Source: an uncultured Alcanivorax sp. (lineage in GTDB: Bacteria; Pseudomonadota; Gammaproteobacteria; Pseudomonadales; Alcanivoracaceae). Taken from it: 64,000 bases of DNA. Where the stretch lies: assembly GCF_947258575.1 (NCBI RefSeq), contig NZ_CAMYIV010000008.1, forward strand, positions 62,001 through 126,000, given 5' to 3'. The position numbers and the translations under genes were made by a program. The number at the start of each line of letters is the position of its first letter. Position 1 is the first letter of the stretch. The notes beneath the pieces are model-generated. The model worked only from the letters and a program-made list of their open reading frames with translations. It made no database searches and was not told the DNA's origin. This document shows, in pieces, positions 19,113-30,065 of the stretch.

Positions 19113-19365
19113 ACCCCTGATCAGGAACCCGCCTTCGCACTGGAGCAGACCAGACTGCCTACCGTAGAGAACGCATCCGCCTCTGACGAAAACACATTAA
19201 TCACTTTAATTCCGGCTCCTCTCAGCCTTAAGCTAGCGGGTAGACTGGCAGCTCTGTAGAGCGCTTCGGCTTCTGCCATGTGCGCATCAAGCGGTGAACG
19301 CTTGCCCACCCTATCACTGACAAACAACCTGTCGGTTCATCGACGCTAAGGAGCGCCTGATCCCT

Positions 19366-20340
19366 ATGATTCTGGCCACTGCTGCTATCGCATTTGGTTT
19401 GTTGCTGCTGGTATGGAGTGCCAACCGGTTTGTGGAAGGCTCCGCCTCCACCGCCTCCCATTTCGGTATGCCGCCGTTGTTGATCGGCATGGTGGTCGTC
19501 GGTTTCGGTACCTCCGCACCGGAGATGGTGGTGTCGGCCCTGGCGGCGTCGCAGGGTAATCCGGGCATCGCCCTGGGTAACGCCTATGGCTCGAACATCA
19601 CCAACATTGCCCTGATCCTGGGGGTTACCGCCCTGATCAGCCCTATCGCCGTGCATTCGCAGGTGCTACGCAAGGAGCTGCCCATCCTTGCACTGGTCAC
19701 CGGCCTGGCCGCGTGGCAGCTGCTGGACGGCGAAATCACACGGGTTGATGCGCTGGTGCTGCTCGGTGTATTCGGCGCCCTGATGACCTGGACGATCTGG
19801 CAGGGCATGCGAAAGAAGGAAGATGCACTAGCCAGTGAGATCGAGCAGGAACTTGAGGGCCGCGCCCTGCCTCTGCGGCGAGCCATTTTCTGGCTGGTGG
19901 CCGGGCTGTTGCTGCTGATTGTCAGCTCCCGCGTGCTGGTATGGGGCGCGGTAGAGATTGCCCAGGGGTTTGGCGTCAGCGACCTGATTATCGGCCTGAC
20001 CATCATCGCGGTGGGCACGTCGCTACCGGAGCTGGCATCGTCGATCATTGCTGCCAGAAAGGGCGAACACGATATCGCTCTGGGCAACATCCTGGGGTCC
20101 AACCTGTTCAATACCCTTGCCGTAGTAGGTATCGCCGGCACGATCCATCCATTGGCGGTGGGACCCGAGGTGTTCAATCGGGACATGCTGGTCATGGCGG
20201 CGCTGACCCTGTCGCTATTCGTGATCGGTTACGGGTTCCGGGGGCAAGGGCGCATCAACCGCATTGAGGGCACACTGCTGCTGGCTGCTTACGTTGGCTA
20301 TACCCTTTACTTGCTCAGTACGGTATTCGGCCAGGCGTAA
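19366..20340 (+). CDS. Calcium/sodium antiporter, CaCA family (YrbG-like)
   Basis: A 324-residue inner-membrane exchanger. It has two alpha repeats with inverted topology: VVVGFGTSAPEMVVSALAASQGNPGIALGNAYGSNITNIALILG in order in the first half, and IIAVGTSLPELASSIIAARKGEHDIALGNILGSNLFNTLAVVG in the second. The acidic GTSxPE residues in each repeat bind the cation. About ten membrane segments are visible. E. coli YrbG is the closest well-known relative. The start is the ATG at 19366. It is monocistronic, with a hairpin at 20412-20439 downstream. Confidence 0.94.
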   Translation: MILATAAIAFGLLLLVWSANRFVEGSASTASHFGMPPLLIGMVVVGFGTSAPEMVVSALAASQGNPGIALGNAYGSNITNIALILGVTALISPIAVHSQVLRKELPILALVTGLAAWQLLDGEITRVDALVLLGVFGALMTWTIWQGMRKKEDALASEIEQELEGRALPLRRAIFWLVAGLLLLIVSSRVLVWGAVEIAQGFGVSDLIIGLTIIAVGTSLPELASSIIAARKGEHDIALGNILGSNLFNTLAVVGIAGTIHPLAVGPEVFNRDMLVMAALTLSLFVIGYGFRGQGRINRIEGTLLLAAYVGYTLYLLSTVFGQA

Positions 20341-20411
20341 TAGACACATGCGGCTTGCCGATGGCGAGCCGAACCAGCGACCGTAAATCGGACACACGGT
20401 GACTTTCACCT

Positions 20412-20439
20412 GCCAATAACGGGCCACACCGTTATTGGC
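20412..20439 (+). terminator. Hairpin after the antiporter gene
   Basis: A perfect 11-bp stem, GCCAATAACGG and CCGTTATTGGC, with a six-base loop, followed by TTTGATT. The T-run is short, so termination may be partial. Confidence 0.6.
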
Positions 20440-20501
20440 TTTGATTCCAGTTACCCCTGCCCTTAAGCTGACCTGAAAGCCACCATGCAGGGATAACAAT
20501 A

Positions 20502-20858
20502 ATGAAGCTCACCACCCTTACTCCGCCCCTGCAGGCTCTCCACGATTCCTCTGATGATATCCTGCTGGTATCGCTGATCAGTAGTGACGGTATGCCGGTG
20601 GTGCATATTGGTGAGGGGCTGGATTATGACGAGCAGAGTGCGCTTTTTTTCGAGATGAAAAAAGCCTGTGACCGGGTACTCGACGGGTTACGGCTGGGTC
20701 ATAGCGAAGAAATCTTCATCCGCTGCCGGGAAGGATGCATCTGTATCTGGCCCGTGGGCGATATGGTGTTTGCCTGTATGGCACGGCCATCGGTGAACTC
20801 TCAACGCATGCAGATGCTCGCCTGGAAAACCGTATCGGCACTGGGAGCACTGGTTTAG
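20502..20858 (+). CDS. Roadblock/LC7 domain protein
   Basis: A 118-residue single-domain protein with the roadblock fold pattern: amphipathic helix, SSDDILLVSLISSDGMPVVHIG strand pair, middle helix SALFFEMKKACDRVLDGLR, strands EEIFIRCREGCICIWPV and DMVFACMAR, and a last helix. Such proteins (MglB-like) often regulate small Ras-like GTPases, but no GTPase gene is nearby. It could also act as a free dimerising module. The ATG has an AGGGAT site eight bases upstream. Function unknown; the fold call is fairly safe. Confidence 0.75.
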   Translation: MKLTTLTPPLQALHDSSDDILLVSLISSDGMPVVHIGEGLDYDEQSALFFEMKKACDRVLDGLRLGHSEEIFIRCREGCICIWPVGDMVFACMARPSVNSQRMQMLAWKTVSALGALV

Positions 20859-21029
20859 TCCTTCACTCACCCTGTCTTCACACCCAGATCACAAAATGCA
20901 TCCTGCCCAGCAGGTACGCGGCCTCCAACCTCCTGAATTCTCTTCAGCGCAACAAAAAAACACAGCCATTGCATAGAGAGATACACCCGTACTAATTAGG
21001 GTCAGAGCACGACTTTTGGAGGGATCTTC

Positions 21030-22850
21030 ATGCAGAGAAAAACAGGTATTGCCGCCCTGCTGGCGGCGCTACTGGGTGGCAGTGTGCTCAGCCCGGTGTG
21101 GGCGGATGATTCACCGTCTTTTGCGACGCAAACGCAGAATGAGGTCATCGACAATCAGTACATCGTGACACTGGCCCCGGACATTATTCAGCGCCTTGGT
21201 GTTACGGATCTGACCACGGCGATTCGCACCCTGCTGGCAACGGTGGGTGGCGGCGACGTGCTTTATACCTACCAGCATGCGCTCACCGGCATGACAGTGC
21301 GGCTAACGGATCTGCAGGCCACTCTGCTAGGCCAGCTGCCCGGTGTGATCGGTCTGGAACAGGACCGTCGGGTGCAGGCCATCGCTACCCAGGCAAACGC
21401 CACCTGGGGCCTGGACCGGGTGGATCAGCCGGCACTGCCACTGGATGGCAGCTACCAGTACCCCAACAGCGCCGGTAACGATGTCACCGTCTATGTGATC
21501 GACACCGGTCTGCGCGCCAGCCATAACGAATTCAGCGGGCGGGTCAGTCCTGGCCGTAACTTCGTCAGCAGTGGCGGCGGTTTCCTGTTTGGCGGCGGCA
21601 GCGTCGACCCGGCCAATACCAACGACTGTAATGGCCACGGCACCCATGTGGCCGGCACGGCCACTGGCACCATTTACGGGGTGGCCAAGCAGGCACAGAT
21701 TGCCCCCGTCAGAGTCCTCGACTGTAACGGTAGCGGCAGCAATTCCGGCGTCATTGCCGGGGTGGACTGGGTAGCCGGCAATCACCGCAAACCCGCCGTG
21801 GCGAATATGTCTCTGGGGGGCGGCAGCTCCAGCGCCCTGGATACCGCCGTGCGCAATGCGGTATCCGCAGGGGTGAGCATGGTGGTGGCCGCCGGCAACG
21901 ACAATTCCAATGCCTGTAACGGCTCCCCCAACCGGGTCGCAGAAGCCCTGACTGTCGGGGCAACCACCCGAACAGACCAGCGCTCTTCGTTCTCCAATTT
22001 CGGCGCCTGTGTGGACCTGTTCGCCCCGGGTAGCGACATTACCTCTGCCTGGTTTCAATCCGACACCCAGACCGCACGCCTGAACGGCACCTCCATGGCA
22101 GCCCCTCATGCTGCCGGTGCAGCGGCCGTGTATCTGGGAACGAATCCCAGCGCCAGCCCTGAGCAGGTGTTCGCGGCACTGGTCGATGGCAGCGCCACCG
22201 GCATGATCAGCAATGCCGGCAGCCAGTCACCCAACCGCCTGTTGCAGGTAGGTGAAGACGATGGCGGCACAGTGATAGATCGTTTGCCCACGGCCGCCTT
22301 TACGGCCCAGTGCAGCGGCACCGTCTGCCAGTTCGATGCCAGCGGCAGCAGCGATGATATTGGCGTGGCTGCATGGGACTGGACCCTGGGCGACGGCAAT
22401 GTGGCCAGCGGCGAACAGATCAGCCATGACTACGGCAGCGCCGGCAGCTTTACCGTGACCTTGACCGTCACCGACACTGCCAACCAAACCGCCAGCATCG
22501 ACAAGAGCGTCACCAGCGAAGACACCAGCAACCCTTGCCCAAGCTGCACACGCTATGAAGGCAATCTGGGGAATGGCAGCTCCGTAACCTTGCCTTCCGG
22601 TGGCTTCAGCTACGGTGGTGGTAATGTGGAGGCCTACCTGTACAGCCCTGCCGGTGGCGCCTTCTCACTGGCCCTGGAGCAACGTAGCTGCTTCCTCTTT
22701 TTCGGCTGTAGCTGGTCCCAGGTGGGCAGCGCCCAGCCGCAGAACGGCGTGGCGACCCTGAACGGCTCGGTGGGCAGCGGTACCTACCGCTGGCGCGTCA
22801 CGGCGCAAAGCGGCTCCGGCGCTTATACGCTGTTGGCGAACCCGCGCTAA
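21030..22850 (+). CDS. Secreted S8 subtilisin-like serine protease with PKD domain
   Basis: A 606-residue pre-pro-protease. Residues 1-25 are a Sec signal peptide ending in PVWADD. An I9-type propeptide follows ([39 protein letters not shown]). The catalytic domain is of the proteinase K/aqualysin type, with Asp158 in [15 protein letters not shown], His203 in [10 protein letters not shown] and Ser355 in [16 protein letters not shown] domain (about 420-500) has [30 protein letters not shown] and [10 protein letters not shown]. The last 90 residues form a beta-rich C-terminal domain like those of secreted Xanthomonas/Alteromonas subtilases. Even numbers of cysteines suggest disulphides. GGAGGG precedes the ATG. 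Confidence 0.95.
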   Translation: MQRKTGIAALLAALLGGSVLSPVWADDSPSFATQTQNEVIDNQYIVTLAPDIIQRLGVTDLTTAIRTLLATVGGGDVLYTYQHALTGMTVRLTDLQATLLGQLPGVIGLEQDRRVQAIATQANATWGLDRVDQPALPLDGSYQYPNSAGNDVTVYVIDTGLRASHNEFSGRVSPGRNFVSSGGGFLFGGGSVDPANTNDCNGHGTHVAGTATGTIYGVAKQAQIAPVRVLDCNGSGSNSGVIAGVDWVAGNHRKPAVANMSLGGGSSSALDTAVRNAVSAGVSMVVAAGNDNSNACNGSPNRVAEALTVGATTRTDQRSSFSNFGACVDLFAPGSDITSAWFQSDTQTARLNGTSMAAPHAAGAAAVYLGTNPSASPEQVFAALVDGSATGMISNAGSQSPNRLLQVGEDDGGTVIDRLPTAAFTAQCSGTVCQFDASGSSDDIGVAAWDWTLGDGNVASGEQISHDYGSAGSFTVTLTVTDTANQTASIDKSVTSEDTSNPCPSCTRYEGNLGNGSSVTLPSGGFSYGGGNVEAYLYSPAGGAFSLALEQRSCFLFFGCSWSQVGSAQPQNGVATLNGSVGSGTYRWRVTAQSGSGAYTLLANPR

Positions 22851-22868
22851 ACACGCCTTGCCCTTAAA

Positions 22869-22900
22869 CGAAAAAACCACCGCGTGCGGTGGTTTTTTCG
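22869..22900. terminator. Bidirectional terminator between subtilase and ahpF
   Basis: GAAAAAACCACCGC and GCGGTGGTTTTTTC form a perfect stem with runs of A and T at either side. It serves both converging genes. Confidence 0.93.
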
Positions 22901-22924
22901 TTCTACCGGTAAGCGTCAGCAGGA

Positions 22925-24547
22925 TCAGGCCACGGCAGCATCCTGTTGCTCATCATGATTCTGCTCACCCTCATACAGGTCTTCCAGACGGTCACCCTGA
23001 GTCATCAGGTATTCGAAGGCAGCCAGCGATGCCTTGGACCCTTCACCCATGGCAATGACGATCTGCTTGTAGGGCACAGTGGTGACATCGCCACAGGCAT
23101 AGATACCTTCTTGTGACGTCTGGCACTTCTCGTTGATGACGATCTCGCCGAAGCGGGAGCGCTCCACCACGCCGTCCATAAAGTCGCTGTTAGGCACCAG
23201 ACCGATCTGCACGAACACCCCTTCCAGCGGCAGCTCGTGTACGGCTTCGGTGGCACGGTCCTGATACTCGATGGCGCTCACCTTGCCATTGCTGGCCTTG
23301 ATCTCACGGGTGGCCGCGTTGCGGTGAATGGTGACGTTGGCCTTCTGTTCTGCCTTGTCCACCAGCACCTTATCCGCCTTCAGCTCGGGCATGAATTCGA
23401 ACACGGTGACGGATTTGACGATGCCGGCCAGGTCCAGTGCCGCTTCGATGCCGGAGTTACCGCCACCGATCACCGCCACGTCCTTGCCCTTGAAGAAGGG
23501 ACCATCGCAGTGCGGACAGTAGGCCACACCGTTACCGATGTTCTCTTTCTCGCCGGGCACACCCAACTCTCGCCATTTGGCACCGGTGGCCACGATCAGG
23601 GTCTTGGTATCGATTTCCTCACCGGAGGACAGCACCACGGTCTTGATCTCGCCGTTGCGTACCTCGGCCACTTTCAGGTGCTCCTTCACGGTCACATCGT
23701 AGTCATTCATGTGGGCGTGCAGAGCGCCGGACAATTCCGGCCCGGTGGTTTTCTTCACCGAAATCAGGTTCTCGATATCCATGGTGTCTTTCACCTGGCC
23801 ACCGATACGATCGGCAATCAGGGTGACCTTCAGGCCCTTGCGGGCGCTGTAGATGGCCGACGCCACGCCGGCGGGGCCACCACCGATCACGGTCACGTCC
23901 TGCAACGGCAGTTTTTCTCCGCCGCCTGCCTGGGCGATGGCCGGGTCGAAAGCCAGCAACTTGTCGATCAGCTCGGCGGCGGTGACCTTGCCGTTGGCGA
24001 ACAGCTCACCGTTCAGGTACACGCTGGGCACGCCCTGAATGTCGCGCTCGTTGACTGTGTCCTGGAACAGACCGCCGTCGATCATTTCACTCTTGATGCG
24101 CGGATTGAGCAGGGCGAACTGGTTGAGCGCCTGCACCACGTCCGGGCAGTTGTGACAGCTCAGGCTGATGAATACCTCGAAGTGCAGGTCGTCTTTCACG
24201 TTGGCAACCATGCGCTGCAGGCTGTCATCCAGCTTGATGTCGGTCCCTGATGCATGCAGAAACGCCAGCACCAGGGAATTGAATTCGTGGCCGGCCGGGA
24301 TACCGGAAAAACGGATACCGGTATCCTCGCCGTCCGCCTCCAGCAGGAAGGAAATGGGGCTGCGCAGAGCATCACCCAGGTCCCGTTCCTCGAAGGCCAG
24401 ATTGTCACTGACACCGGCGATATCGGAGAGAAACGTCACCAGTTCATCGCGCTTTTCGTGCGCACCGGTCTGCAGCACGAAGGTGATCTTTTTCTGCATG
24501 TTGGCTGCATAGCCTTTCAGGGCCTGCAGGATGTCATTCGTGAGCAT
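22925..24547 (-). CDS. ahpF: Alkyl hydroperoxide reductase subunit F
   Basis: AhpF is the NADH-dependent flavoprotein that recycles AhpC. In the 540-residue protein the N-terminal tandem thioredoxin-like domain carries the redox pair in [12 protein letters not shown]. The FAD site is [21 protein letters not shown], the second redox pair is in [24 protein letters not shown], and the closing FAD block is [15 protein letters not shown]. Length is standard (about 520). It lies 132 bases downstream of ahpC, with two hairpins between, so some ahpC messages probably end before ahpF. Confidence 0.97.
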   Translation of the reverse strand: MLTNDILQALKGYAANMQKKITFVLQTGAHEKRDELVTFLSDIAGVSDNLAFEERDLGDALRSPISFLLEADGEDTGIRFSGIPAGHEFNSLVLAFLHASGTDIKLDDSLQRMVANVKDDLHFEVFISLSCHNCPDVVQALNQFALLNPRIKSEMIDGGLFQDTVNERDIQGVPSVYLNGELFANGKVTAAELIDKLLAFDPAIAQAGGGEKLPLQDVTVIGGGPAGVASAIYSARKGLKVTLIADRIGGQVKDTMDIENLISVKKTTGPELSGALHAHMNDYDVTVKEHLKVAEVRNGEIKTVVLSSGEEIDTKTLIVATGAKWRELGVPGEKENIGNGVAYCPHCDGPFFKGKDVAVIGGGNSGIEAALDLAGIVKSVTVFEFMPELKADKVLVDKAEQKANVTIHRNAATREIKASNGKVSAIEYQDRATEAVHELPLEGVFVQIGLVPNSDFMDGVVERSRFGEIVINEKCQTSQEGIYACGDVTTVPYKQIVIAMGEGSKASLAAFEYLMTQGDRLEDLYEGEQNHDEQQDAAVA

Positions 24548-24608
24548 GAGTCTTCCCTTAACGTGAGTTCAGTAATCAGTGACTAAAAAAAACATACCCT
24601 CTCCCTGT

Positions 24609-24652
24609 CCCTCTCCCGCAAGCGGGAGAGGGGCCCTTCCATTGAAGGAAGG
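24609..24652 (-). repeat. Twin hairpins between ahpC and ahpF
   Basis: First hairpin: CCCTCTCCCGC and GCGGGAGAGGG (24609-24632), 11 bp with a minimal loop. Second: CCTTCC-ATTGAA-GGAAGG (24635-24652). The first resembles short REP-like units seen in many proteobacteria. In the ahpCF transcript the pair could stabilise the ahpC part or reduce read-through into ahpF. Confidence 0.7.
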
Positions 24653-24679
24653 TGCTAACGGGGAGCGGGATAGGCCGGT

Positions 24680-25243
24680 TTAGATCTTGCCGACCAGGTC
24701 CAGGGAAGGCGCCAGGGTTTGTTCGCCTTCTTTCCACTTGGCCGGGCACACTTCGCCAGGATTGTTGCGGACGTACTGGGCCGCTTTGACCTTGCGCATC
24801 AGGTCGTCGGCGTCACGGCCGATGCCTTCGGCGGTGATTTCCATGGCCTGGATAACGCCATCCGGATCAATCAGGAAGGTAGCGCGATCTGCAAGGCCCT
24901 GACCTTCACGCATCACACCAAAATTGTTGGTGATGGTGCCGGTCTGGTCGCCAACCATGTAGTAGTTGATCTTGCCGATGGTGTCGGAGGTGTCGTGCCA
25001 GGCCTTGTGAGTGAAGTGGGTATCGGTGGATACGGAAAACACTTCCACGCCCAGCTTCTGCAGCTCTTCATACTTGTCAGCCACGTCGCCCAGCTCGGTG
25101 GGGCAGACGAAAGTAAAGTCGGCCGGATAGAAGAAGAAAATGGCCCACTTGCCTTTCACGTCGGCTTCGGAGATGTCGACGAATTCGCCCTGTTTGAAGG
25201 CGGTGGCGTTAAACGGTTGGATCTCGCTGTTGATCAGTGCCAT
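24680..25243 (-). CDS. ahpC: Alkyl hydroperoxide reductase subunit C (2-Cys peroxiredoxin)
   Basis: AhpC reduces hydrogen peroxide, organic peroxides and peroxynitrite. The 187-residue protein has the peroxidatic Cys47 in [13 protein letters not shown] and the resolving Cys166 in [10 protein letters not shown], and ends SLDLVGKI, as E. coli AhpC does in general form. The start is ATG 25243 with an AGGGAG site; the upstream codons to 25309 are not part of the family. An ATAG-N7-CTAA sequence at 25343-25357 recalls an OxyR half-site pair but the full four-part operator is not clear. It is cotranscribed with ahpF. Confidence 0.97.
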   Translation of the reverse strand: MALINSEIQPFNATAFKQGEFVDISEADVKGKWAIFFFYPADFTFVCPTELGDVADKYEELQKLGVEVFSVSTDTHFTHKAWHDTSDTIGKINYYMVGDQTGTITNNFGVMREGQGLADRATFLIDPDGVIQAMEITAEGIGRDADDLMRKVKAAQYVRNNPGEVCPAKWKEGEQTLAPSLDLVGKI

Positions 25244-25374
25244 GTGGTTAAGACTCCCTCGATTGGTCGTTGATTCGTTTCGGCGAGGGATAGAATGGGG
25301 AATCCACACTAATAGTTAAATTTGAAACTTCTTATCATGGCGATAGAAAATTTCTAACGGACTGCAACCGCGGT

Positions 25375-26880
25375 TCAGAACAGCGACAACTGGGAATCGT
25401 CCGGCTTGCGACTACGGCGGGAGCGACGCCGACGGCTACCGTGGCGCTGATTAACGGCCAGGCTTTCATCCCGGAAGCCGGCTTGCTGGCGTGCCTGGGC
25501 CAGGCGCTGACGGGCCTCGCGCACCGCTGTGTCGAAACACACCAGCGGCGCCGGATAATCCTGCCCTATCACCACCCCGGCATCCCGTTGCTGGCGCGGG
25601 CCCATCTGCCAGGGCTGGTGGATCCAGGTGGCTGATACCCGCTTAAGCTCGGGCACCCAGCGGCGGATAAAGCTGCCATCCGGGTCCAGCTTGCGGGCCT
25701 GCAAGGTGGGGTTGTACATGCGCAGGGCATTGATACCGGTGACACCGGCCTGCATCTGCACCTGGGGGAAATGAATGCCCGGCTCGTAATCCACAAACAG
25801 GCGCGCCAGATGCAGCGCCGGTTCGCGCCAATGCAGCCAGAGCGGGTAACAGGCCATGGACACCAACATGGCGCGCATGCGGAAGTTGATCCAGCCATGG
25901 TGATGCAGATAACGCATGGCCGCGTCCACCAGCGGCCAGCCGGTGTGACCGCTTTGCCAGGCCGACAACCACTGCGGGTTATCAGGCCCGTCGCGCAGGT
26001 TGCGCAACAACGGGTGCACACTGCAGGTCTCCATAGAGACCTGGTCTTCCAGTTTCTGGATAAAGTGGCAGTGCCACCAGAGTCGCGATTCGAAGGCGGA
26101 CAAGCCGGCCCGCAGGGCCGGGTCATCCTCTTGCTCTAACGCCTCCCAAGTCTCCTGCACCACCCGGCGCAGGCTCAGACAGCCCCAGGCCAGATAGGGA
26201 CTAATGCGCGCCCCGCAGTGTTCGGCTTTCTGCGGCGCACTGATGCCACCGCGATAGCCTCGTGCCCGCCGCTCCAGAAAACTCTGCCAGACCGGCTCCG
26301 CCGTATCGGTACCACCATGCTGACGCCCCGGGCAGTCGGACCGGTCGGCACCACGGGCGGTGCGCAGGTCCGGCCAGGGATCGGCGGGGGCCGCCGCCTG
26401 AATAGTGGACGGCAGCGTGGCCAGGGGCCGGGTCATAAAATCCTGCCAGTGTGTCCCCCAGTGATCCCGGTCCAGGCAGGGACGCTGGACGCCGAAGGGG
26501 GCTTCCTCATGCCAGGGCACCCGACGCTCCCCGCACCACTGCTTCACGGCCCGGTCGCGGGCATAGGTCCAGGCGCCGCCGTATTCCTCATGACTGTGCA
26601 GCACCATGGCACCAAAGCGCTGTTGCAGGTTCGCCAGCACGGTCACGGCCTCCCCTTCCACCACCCACAGCGGCAACCCCAGCCGGGCCAGTTGGCCGCG
26701 TAAATCCCGCAGGCTTTCCGCCACGAAACGCCACTGGCGCAGGCTGGTGTCCGGCTGCTGCCAGTAACCAGGCTCCAGGATATACAGGGGCAGCACCGGG
26801 CCCTCCCGGCAGGCGCGGGCCAGCGGGCCGTGATCATGTGCCCGCAGGTCACGCTTGAACCAGACCACTTGCAGCGTCAT
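25375..26880 (-). CDS. Photolyase/cryptochrome family protein with a C-terminal sliding-clamp-binding motif
   Basis: A 501-residue class of photolyase-like flavoprotein. The N-terminal alpha/beta antenna domain begins [21 protein letters not shown]. The FAD-binding domain has [44 protein letters not shown] in order, and [20 protein letters not shown]. The last 23 residues are unusual: a basic segment (residues 479-492, nine Arg and one Lys) and then DDSQLSLF at the extreme end. QLSLF (25378-25392) is the consensus beta-clamp-binding pentapeptide. It is the fourth gene of a photolyase operon, with a four-base ATGA overlap with the DASH gene. DNA repair of pyrimidine dimers is likely; the clamp link is inference. 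Confidence 0.85.
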   Translation of the reverse strand: MTLQVVWFKRDLRAHDHGPLARACREGPVLPLYILEPGYWQQPDTSLRQWRFVAESLRDLRGQLARLGLPLWVVEGEAVTVLANLQQRFGAMVLHSHEEYGGAWTYARDRAVKQWCGERRVPWHEEAPFGVQRPCLDRDHWGTHWQDFMTRPLATLPSTIQAAAPADPWPDLRTARGADRSDCPGRQHGGTDTAEPVWQSFLERRARGYRGGISAPQKAEHCGARISPYLAWGCLSLRRVVQETWEALEQEDDPALRAGLSAFESRLWWHCHFIQKLEDQVSMETCSVHPLLRNLRDGPDNPQWLSAWQSGHTGWPLVDAAMRYLHHHGWINFRMRAMLVSMACYPLWLHWREPALHLARLFVDYEPGIHFPQVQMQAGVTGINALRMYNPTLQARKLDPDGSFIRRWVPELKRVSATWIHQPWQMGPRQQRDAGVVIGQDYPAPLVCFDTAVREARQRLAQARQQAGFRDESLAVNQRHGSRRRRSRRSRKPDDSQLSLF

Positions 26881-28301
26881 GCCAGTTTCAGATCCGCAGC
26901 AGGAAGCGGCAGCATGGCCGCCGGGTAATCCGGCAGCGGATCATCCTGCCCGAAGGTGAAATGCAGCGACAGACACTGGCGGGCAGACAGTGCGCGCAAG
27001 GCGGGCAACCAATAGTGCAGGTGCTCGCCCTCGGGATCGTACTGCTGGCACTGGCGAGTAGGGCTGAAGCGACGGCCGCCGCGGGCATCGTGCCCCACGC
27101 CGGCGATGTAGGCCCAGTTGCCCCAGTTGGAGGCCACATCATCATCCACCAGGTGGTGCTGAAACCAGCGGGCACCCCGGCGCCAGTCCAGCCCCATGTC
27201 GTGCACCCAGAAGCTGGCCAGGTTCTGCCGCCCCCGGTTGGAGGCATAGCCGGTGGCCATCAGCTCGCGCAGGTTGGCGTCGATAAAGGGCAGACCGGTG
27301 TTGGCCTGACACCAACGCTGCCAGTATTCACGGGCCAGTGACGTTGCCGGTTCCGGTCGCCGCGGCGCCTGGTCATTGAGCCCGGCATAGTGAAACACCC
27401 GGGCACCGTGTTCTCGCAGCGACCAGTGGTAAAACTCCCTCCACAGCAATTCCACCCGCAGCCATTCACTGCCCGGGTTGGCGCCATGACCGGCTTCGTA
27501 GTCGAGAATGCGCTGCCAGACCCGCCTTACAGAGAGATTCCCCCAGGCCAGGAAGGCGCTCAAACGGCTGGAATAATGCTCCCCGATCAGCCGGTTCCGG
27601 GTCTGCTTGTAGTGGTCCGCGCTGCGGGTCTCAAACAGGTAATGCTCCAGCCATTGCAGGCCCGCCTGCTCTCCACCGTGCAGAGAAAAGTAGTCCTGGG
27701 AATTGCGCTGCCAGTGCTGGCTGCGTTTCGCCAAAAGCTCACGGGCAAGCTCGGCGAAGGGAGGCGTGGGCAATGACTGGGCGGCGGTAAGGGACGGCGG
27801 CGGACCGTCCGGCTGGGACACCGGCACGCCATCGCGACTATCCACCTTGCGCCGAAAACGGCTGAAAGTGGCCGGGAAAGATCCCTCCCAGGGCAAGGCG
27901 TCAGCGGCAAGCAGGGTCTGGGTCTCTTCTTCGATAACCCGGATACCGGCCTGTCGCAACGCGGCGATCATGGCGGCCTCTTCCGGAGCCTGGGCCGCCG
28001 CTGTTATCACCTGCAACGGCTGCCGGGCGTGCCAGTGGCTCAGCAGCGTTACCGGCTCCGCCCGCAGGCACTGCAGGGTCAGACCACGTTGTGCCAACTG
28101 CGCCTGCAAGTCGCTGAGACTTTCCAGTAAAAAAGCTGACTTGGCCGGGCCCAGCCGGTCCATGCCATCCACATCCGCTTGCAGCCAGTGGTCGGGCAAC
28201 AGATACAGCCCCAGCACCGGCTGCGACAGACTGGCCGCCCGCTGCAGCAGCGGCTGGTCCGCCACGCGCAGGTCTTGCCGGAACCAGACCACGGTAATCA
28301 T
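26877..28301 (-). CDS. Cryptochrome DASH
   Basis: A 474-residue DASH-type cryptochrome/photolyase, known to repair pyrimidine dimers in single-stranded or looped DNA. It begins [23 protein letters not shown] hallmarks are clear: [76 protein letters not shown] in order, and [21 protein letters not shown]. No C-terminal extension. It overlaps the DUF2256 gene by four bases upstream (ATGA) and the clamp-motif photolyase gene by four bases downstream, so all are coupled in translation. Confidence 0.94.
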   Translation of the reverse strand: MITVVWFRQDLRVADQPLLQRAASLSQPVLGLYLLPDHWLQADVDGMDRLGPAKSAFLLESLSDLQAQLAQRGLTLQCLRAEPVTLLSHWHARQPLQVITAAAQAPEEAAMIAALRQAGIRVIEEETQTLLAADALPWEGSFPATFSRFRRKVDSRDGVPVSQPDGPPPSLTAAQSLPTPPFAELARELLAKRSQHWQRNSQDYFSLHGGEQAGLQWLEHYLFETRSADHYKQTRNRLIGEHYSSRLSAFLAWGNLSVRRVWQRILDYEAGHGANPGSEWLRVELLWREFYHWSLREHGARVFHYAGLNDQAPRRPEPATSLAREYWQRWCQANTGLPFIDANLRELMATGYASNRGRQNLASFWVHDMGLDWRRGARWFQHHLVDDDVASNWGNWAYIAGVGHDARGGRRFSPTRQCQQYDPEGEHLHYWLPALRALSARQCLSLHFTFGQDDPLPDYPAAMLPLPAADLKLA

Positions 28302-28453
28302 TGCGGTCTCCCCTGGCGGCGACAGCGTTCACTGCAGTACACCACCTGCTCCCAGTTCCGCGCCCATTTGCGGCGCCAGCTGAAGGGCCGCTGACACACC
28401 GGGCAGGTCTTCTGCGGCAGCGCCGCCTTGTTGCCTTTCCAGCCGCTGCTCAC
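28298..28453 (-). CDS. DUF2256 small zinc-finger-like protein
   Basis: A 51-residue protein too short to stand out by length but well supported. It starts with GTG at 28453, four bases overlapping the stop of the FeS photolyase gene, and its TGA overlaps the DASH start. The sequence has [20 protein letters not shown] and YCSERCRR: Cys17, Cys20, Cys40 and Cys44 form a CxxC...CxxxC site likely to bind zinc. DUF2256 proteins occur next to photolyase/cryptochrome genes in many bacteria (family knowledge). Function is unknown; a nucleic-acid or partner-binding role is inference. Confidence 0.9.
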   Translation of the reverse strand: MSSGWKGNKAALPQKTCPVCQRPFSWRRKWARNWEQVVYCSERCRRQGRPQ

Positions 28454-29970
28454 AGGGCCTCCGGGTCCGCCAGCAATTGTTCCGCCCGAGTCAGCATGGC
28501 GTTGACCTTGGCCGGGTCCATGCGATCCAGGTTGCGATAGATCATGCGCATGCGGTGGTTGTTCTGGAACTGGCCGCGATGCCGATGAATGAAATGCCAG
28601 TAGAGGCTGTTGAACGGACAGCTGTCATCGTCACTGGCGGTTTTGACGTTGTACTGGCAGTGCTTGCAGTAGTCCGACATGCGATTGATATAACTGCCGG
28701 ACGCCGCATAGGGCTTGCTGCCCAGGTAGCCGCCATCGGCATGCATCACCATGCCCAGGGTGTTGGGCAGCTCCACCCAGTCGAAGGCATCTGCATACAC
28801 TTCCAGGTACCACTGGCAAATGGCTTCCGGCAGCACGCCCAGCAGCAGGGCAAAATTGCCGGTGACCATCAAACGCTGGATGTGATGGGCATAGGCGTGG
28901 TCCAGGGTATTGCGCAATGCCTCGGACATGCAGTGCATGCGGGTGTGGCCGCTCCAGTAATAACCGGGCAGCGGACGCTGATTGTTAAGCCGGTTTTCGC
29001 CGGCGTAATCCGGCATCAGCAGCCAATAGATGCCCCGCACATATTCCCGCCAGCCCAGGATCTGGCGAATGAAGCCCTCCACCGCATTGAGCGGCGCCTG
29101 ACCATCCCAGTAAGCCTGCTCGGCGGCCTGACAGACCACCAGCGGATCCAGCAAACCAATATTCAGATAGGGCGACAGCAGGCTGTGGAACAGGGTGTCT
29201 TCCCCGGTGACCATGGCATCCTGGAAATCACCGAAGTGCGGGAGCCGCTGTTCGATAAAATGTGCCAGTGCCTGCTGTGCCTGGGCGGCGGTGGTGCCCC
29301 AGCGAAAATCTGTCAGGTTGCCGATGTGATCGGGGAAGTGCTGCTCCACCAGCGCCAGCACCTGCTCGTCGATGGCATCGCGAGGGAAAGAAAGGTCCAC
29401 GGGCAAGGGCACGTCACCCTTGTAGGCCTTGCGGTTGCTGGCATCAAAATTCCACTGACCGCCCACCGGTGCATCCCCTTCCATGAGCAGGCCGGTGTGG
29501 CGACGCATTTCCCGGTAGAAGAATTCCATGCGCAGCTGTTTCTTGCCGCTGGCCCAGCGCTGGAAGAAGGCCGGGGAACAGAGGAACCGACTGTCTTCCA
29601 GACAGGTGACGGGACAGGACAATTGCTCCGGCCACTGCTCATTGATCTGCTGCTGCAGACGGTATTCGCCGCAATGGGTAACCACCAGCTCCTCGGCCTG
29701 CTCACAGAGCGGGCCCAGCACCTCAGGCAGGCTGCCATGGTCATGCTCGCCATAGGCAAAGTAATCCAGCTGCCAACCTGACTCGCGCAGGTCTGCGGCA
29801 AAGTGGCGCATGGCGCTGAAGATAAAGGCAATCTTCTGCTTGTGGTGGCCCACATAGGTCGCCTCGGCGGGCACCTCCGCCATCACCAGCCGGTCGCGTT
29901 TTTTGTCCAGCGCCTGCAGCGTGGGCAGAGACAGGCTGAGCTGGTCACCCAGAATAATTCCGACTTTCAC
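28450..29970 (-). CDS. Iron-sulfur bacterial cryptochrome/photolyase (PhrB/CryB type)
   Basis: A 506-residue member of the FeS-BCP group, prokaryotic (6-4) photolyases. It begins [13 protein letters not shown]. The FAD-binding half has [36 protein letters not shown] and [33 protein letters not shown] in order. Four cysteines that would hold a 4Fe-4S cluster are placed as in PhrB: HCMSEAL, then YCKHCQYN (two), then [13 protein letters not shown] start at GTG 29970 because GGGAG lies five bases upstream; GTG 29982 is also possible. It is the first gene of the operon. Confidence 0.92.
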   Translation of the reverse strand: MKVGIILGDQLSLSLPTLQALDKKRDRLVMAEVPAEATYVGHHKQKIAFIFSAMRHFAADLRESGWQLDYFAYGEHDHGSLPEVLGPLCEQAEELVVTHCGEYRLQQQINEQWPEQLSCPVTCLEDSRFLCSPAFFQRWASGKKQLRMEFFYREMRRHTGLLMEGDAPVGGQWNFDASNRKAYKGDVPLPVDLSFPRDAIDEQVLALVEQHFPDHIGNLTDFRWGTTAAQAQQALAHFIEQRLPHFGDFQDAMVTGEDTLFHSLLSPYLNIGLLDPLVVCQAAEQAYWDGQAPLNAVEGFIRQILGWREYVRGIYWLLMPDYAGENRLNNQRPLPGYYWSGHTRMHCMSEALRNTLDHAYAHHIQRLMVTGNFALLLGVLPEAICQWYLEVYADAFDWVELPNTLGMVMHADGGYLGSKPYAASGSYINRMSDYCKHCQYNVKTASDDDSCPFNSLYWHFIHRHRGQFQNNHRMRMIYRNLDRMDPAKVNAMLTRAEQLLADPEAL

Positions 29971-30065
29971 GACCTCTCCCACAACATCTCAAAACTCAAG
30001 AATGCCGTCAGGGGAGTGGCCGCCGGGTGAAGGAACCCTGTCCGGGCAAGGAGTAATAGATGTCA

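Noticed and set aside
18037-19365. Genomic island with tmRNA attachment site
   Set aside because: Only one foreign-looking gene, no integrase and no second copy of the tmRNA 3' end in the window.
25312-25357. OxyR operator upstream of ahpC
   Set aside because: Only one ATAG-N7-CTAA pair matches; the four-part spacing does not hold across the region, so it is mentioned but not annotated.
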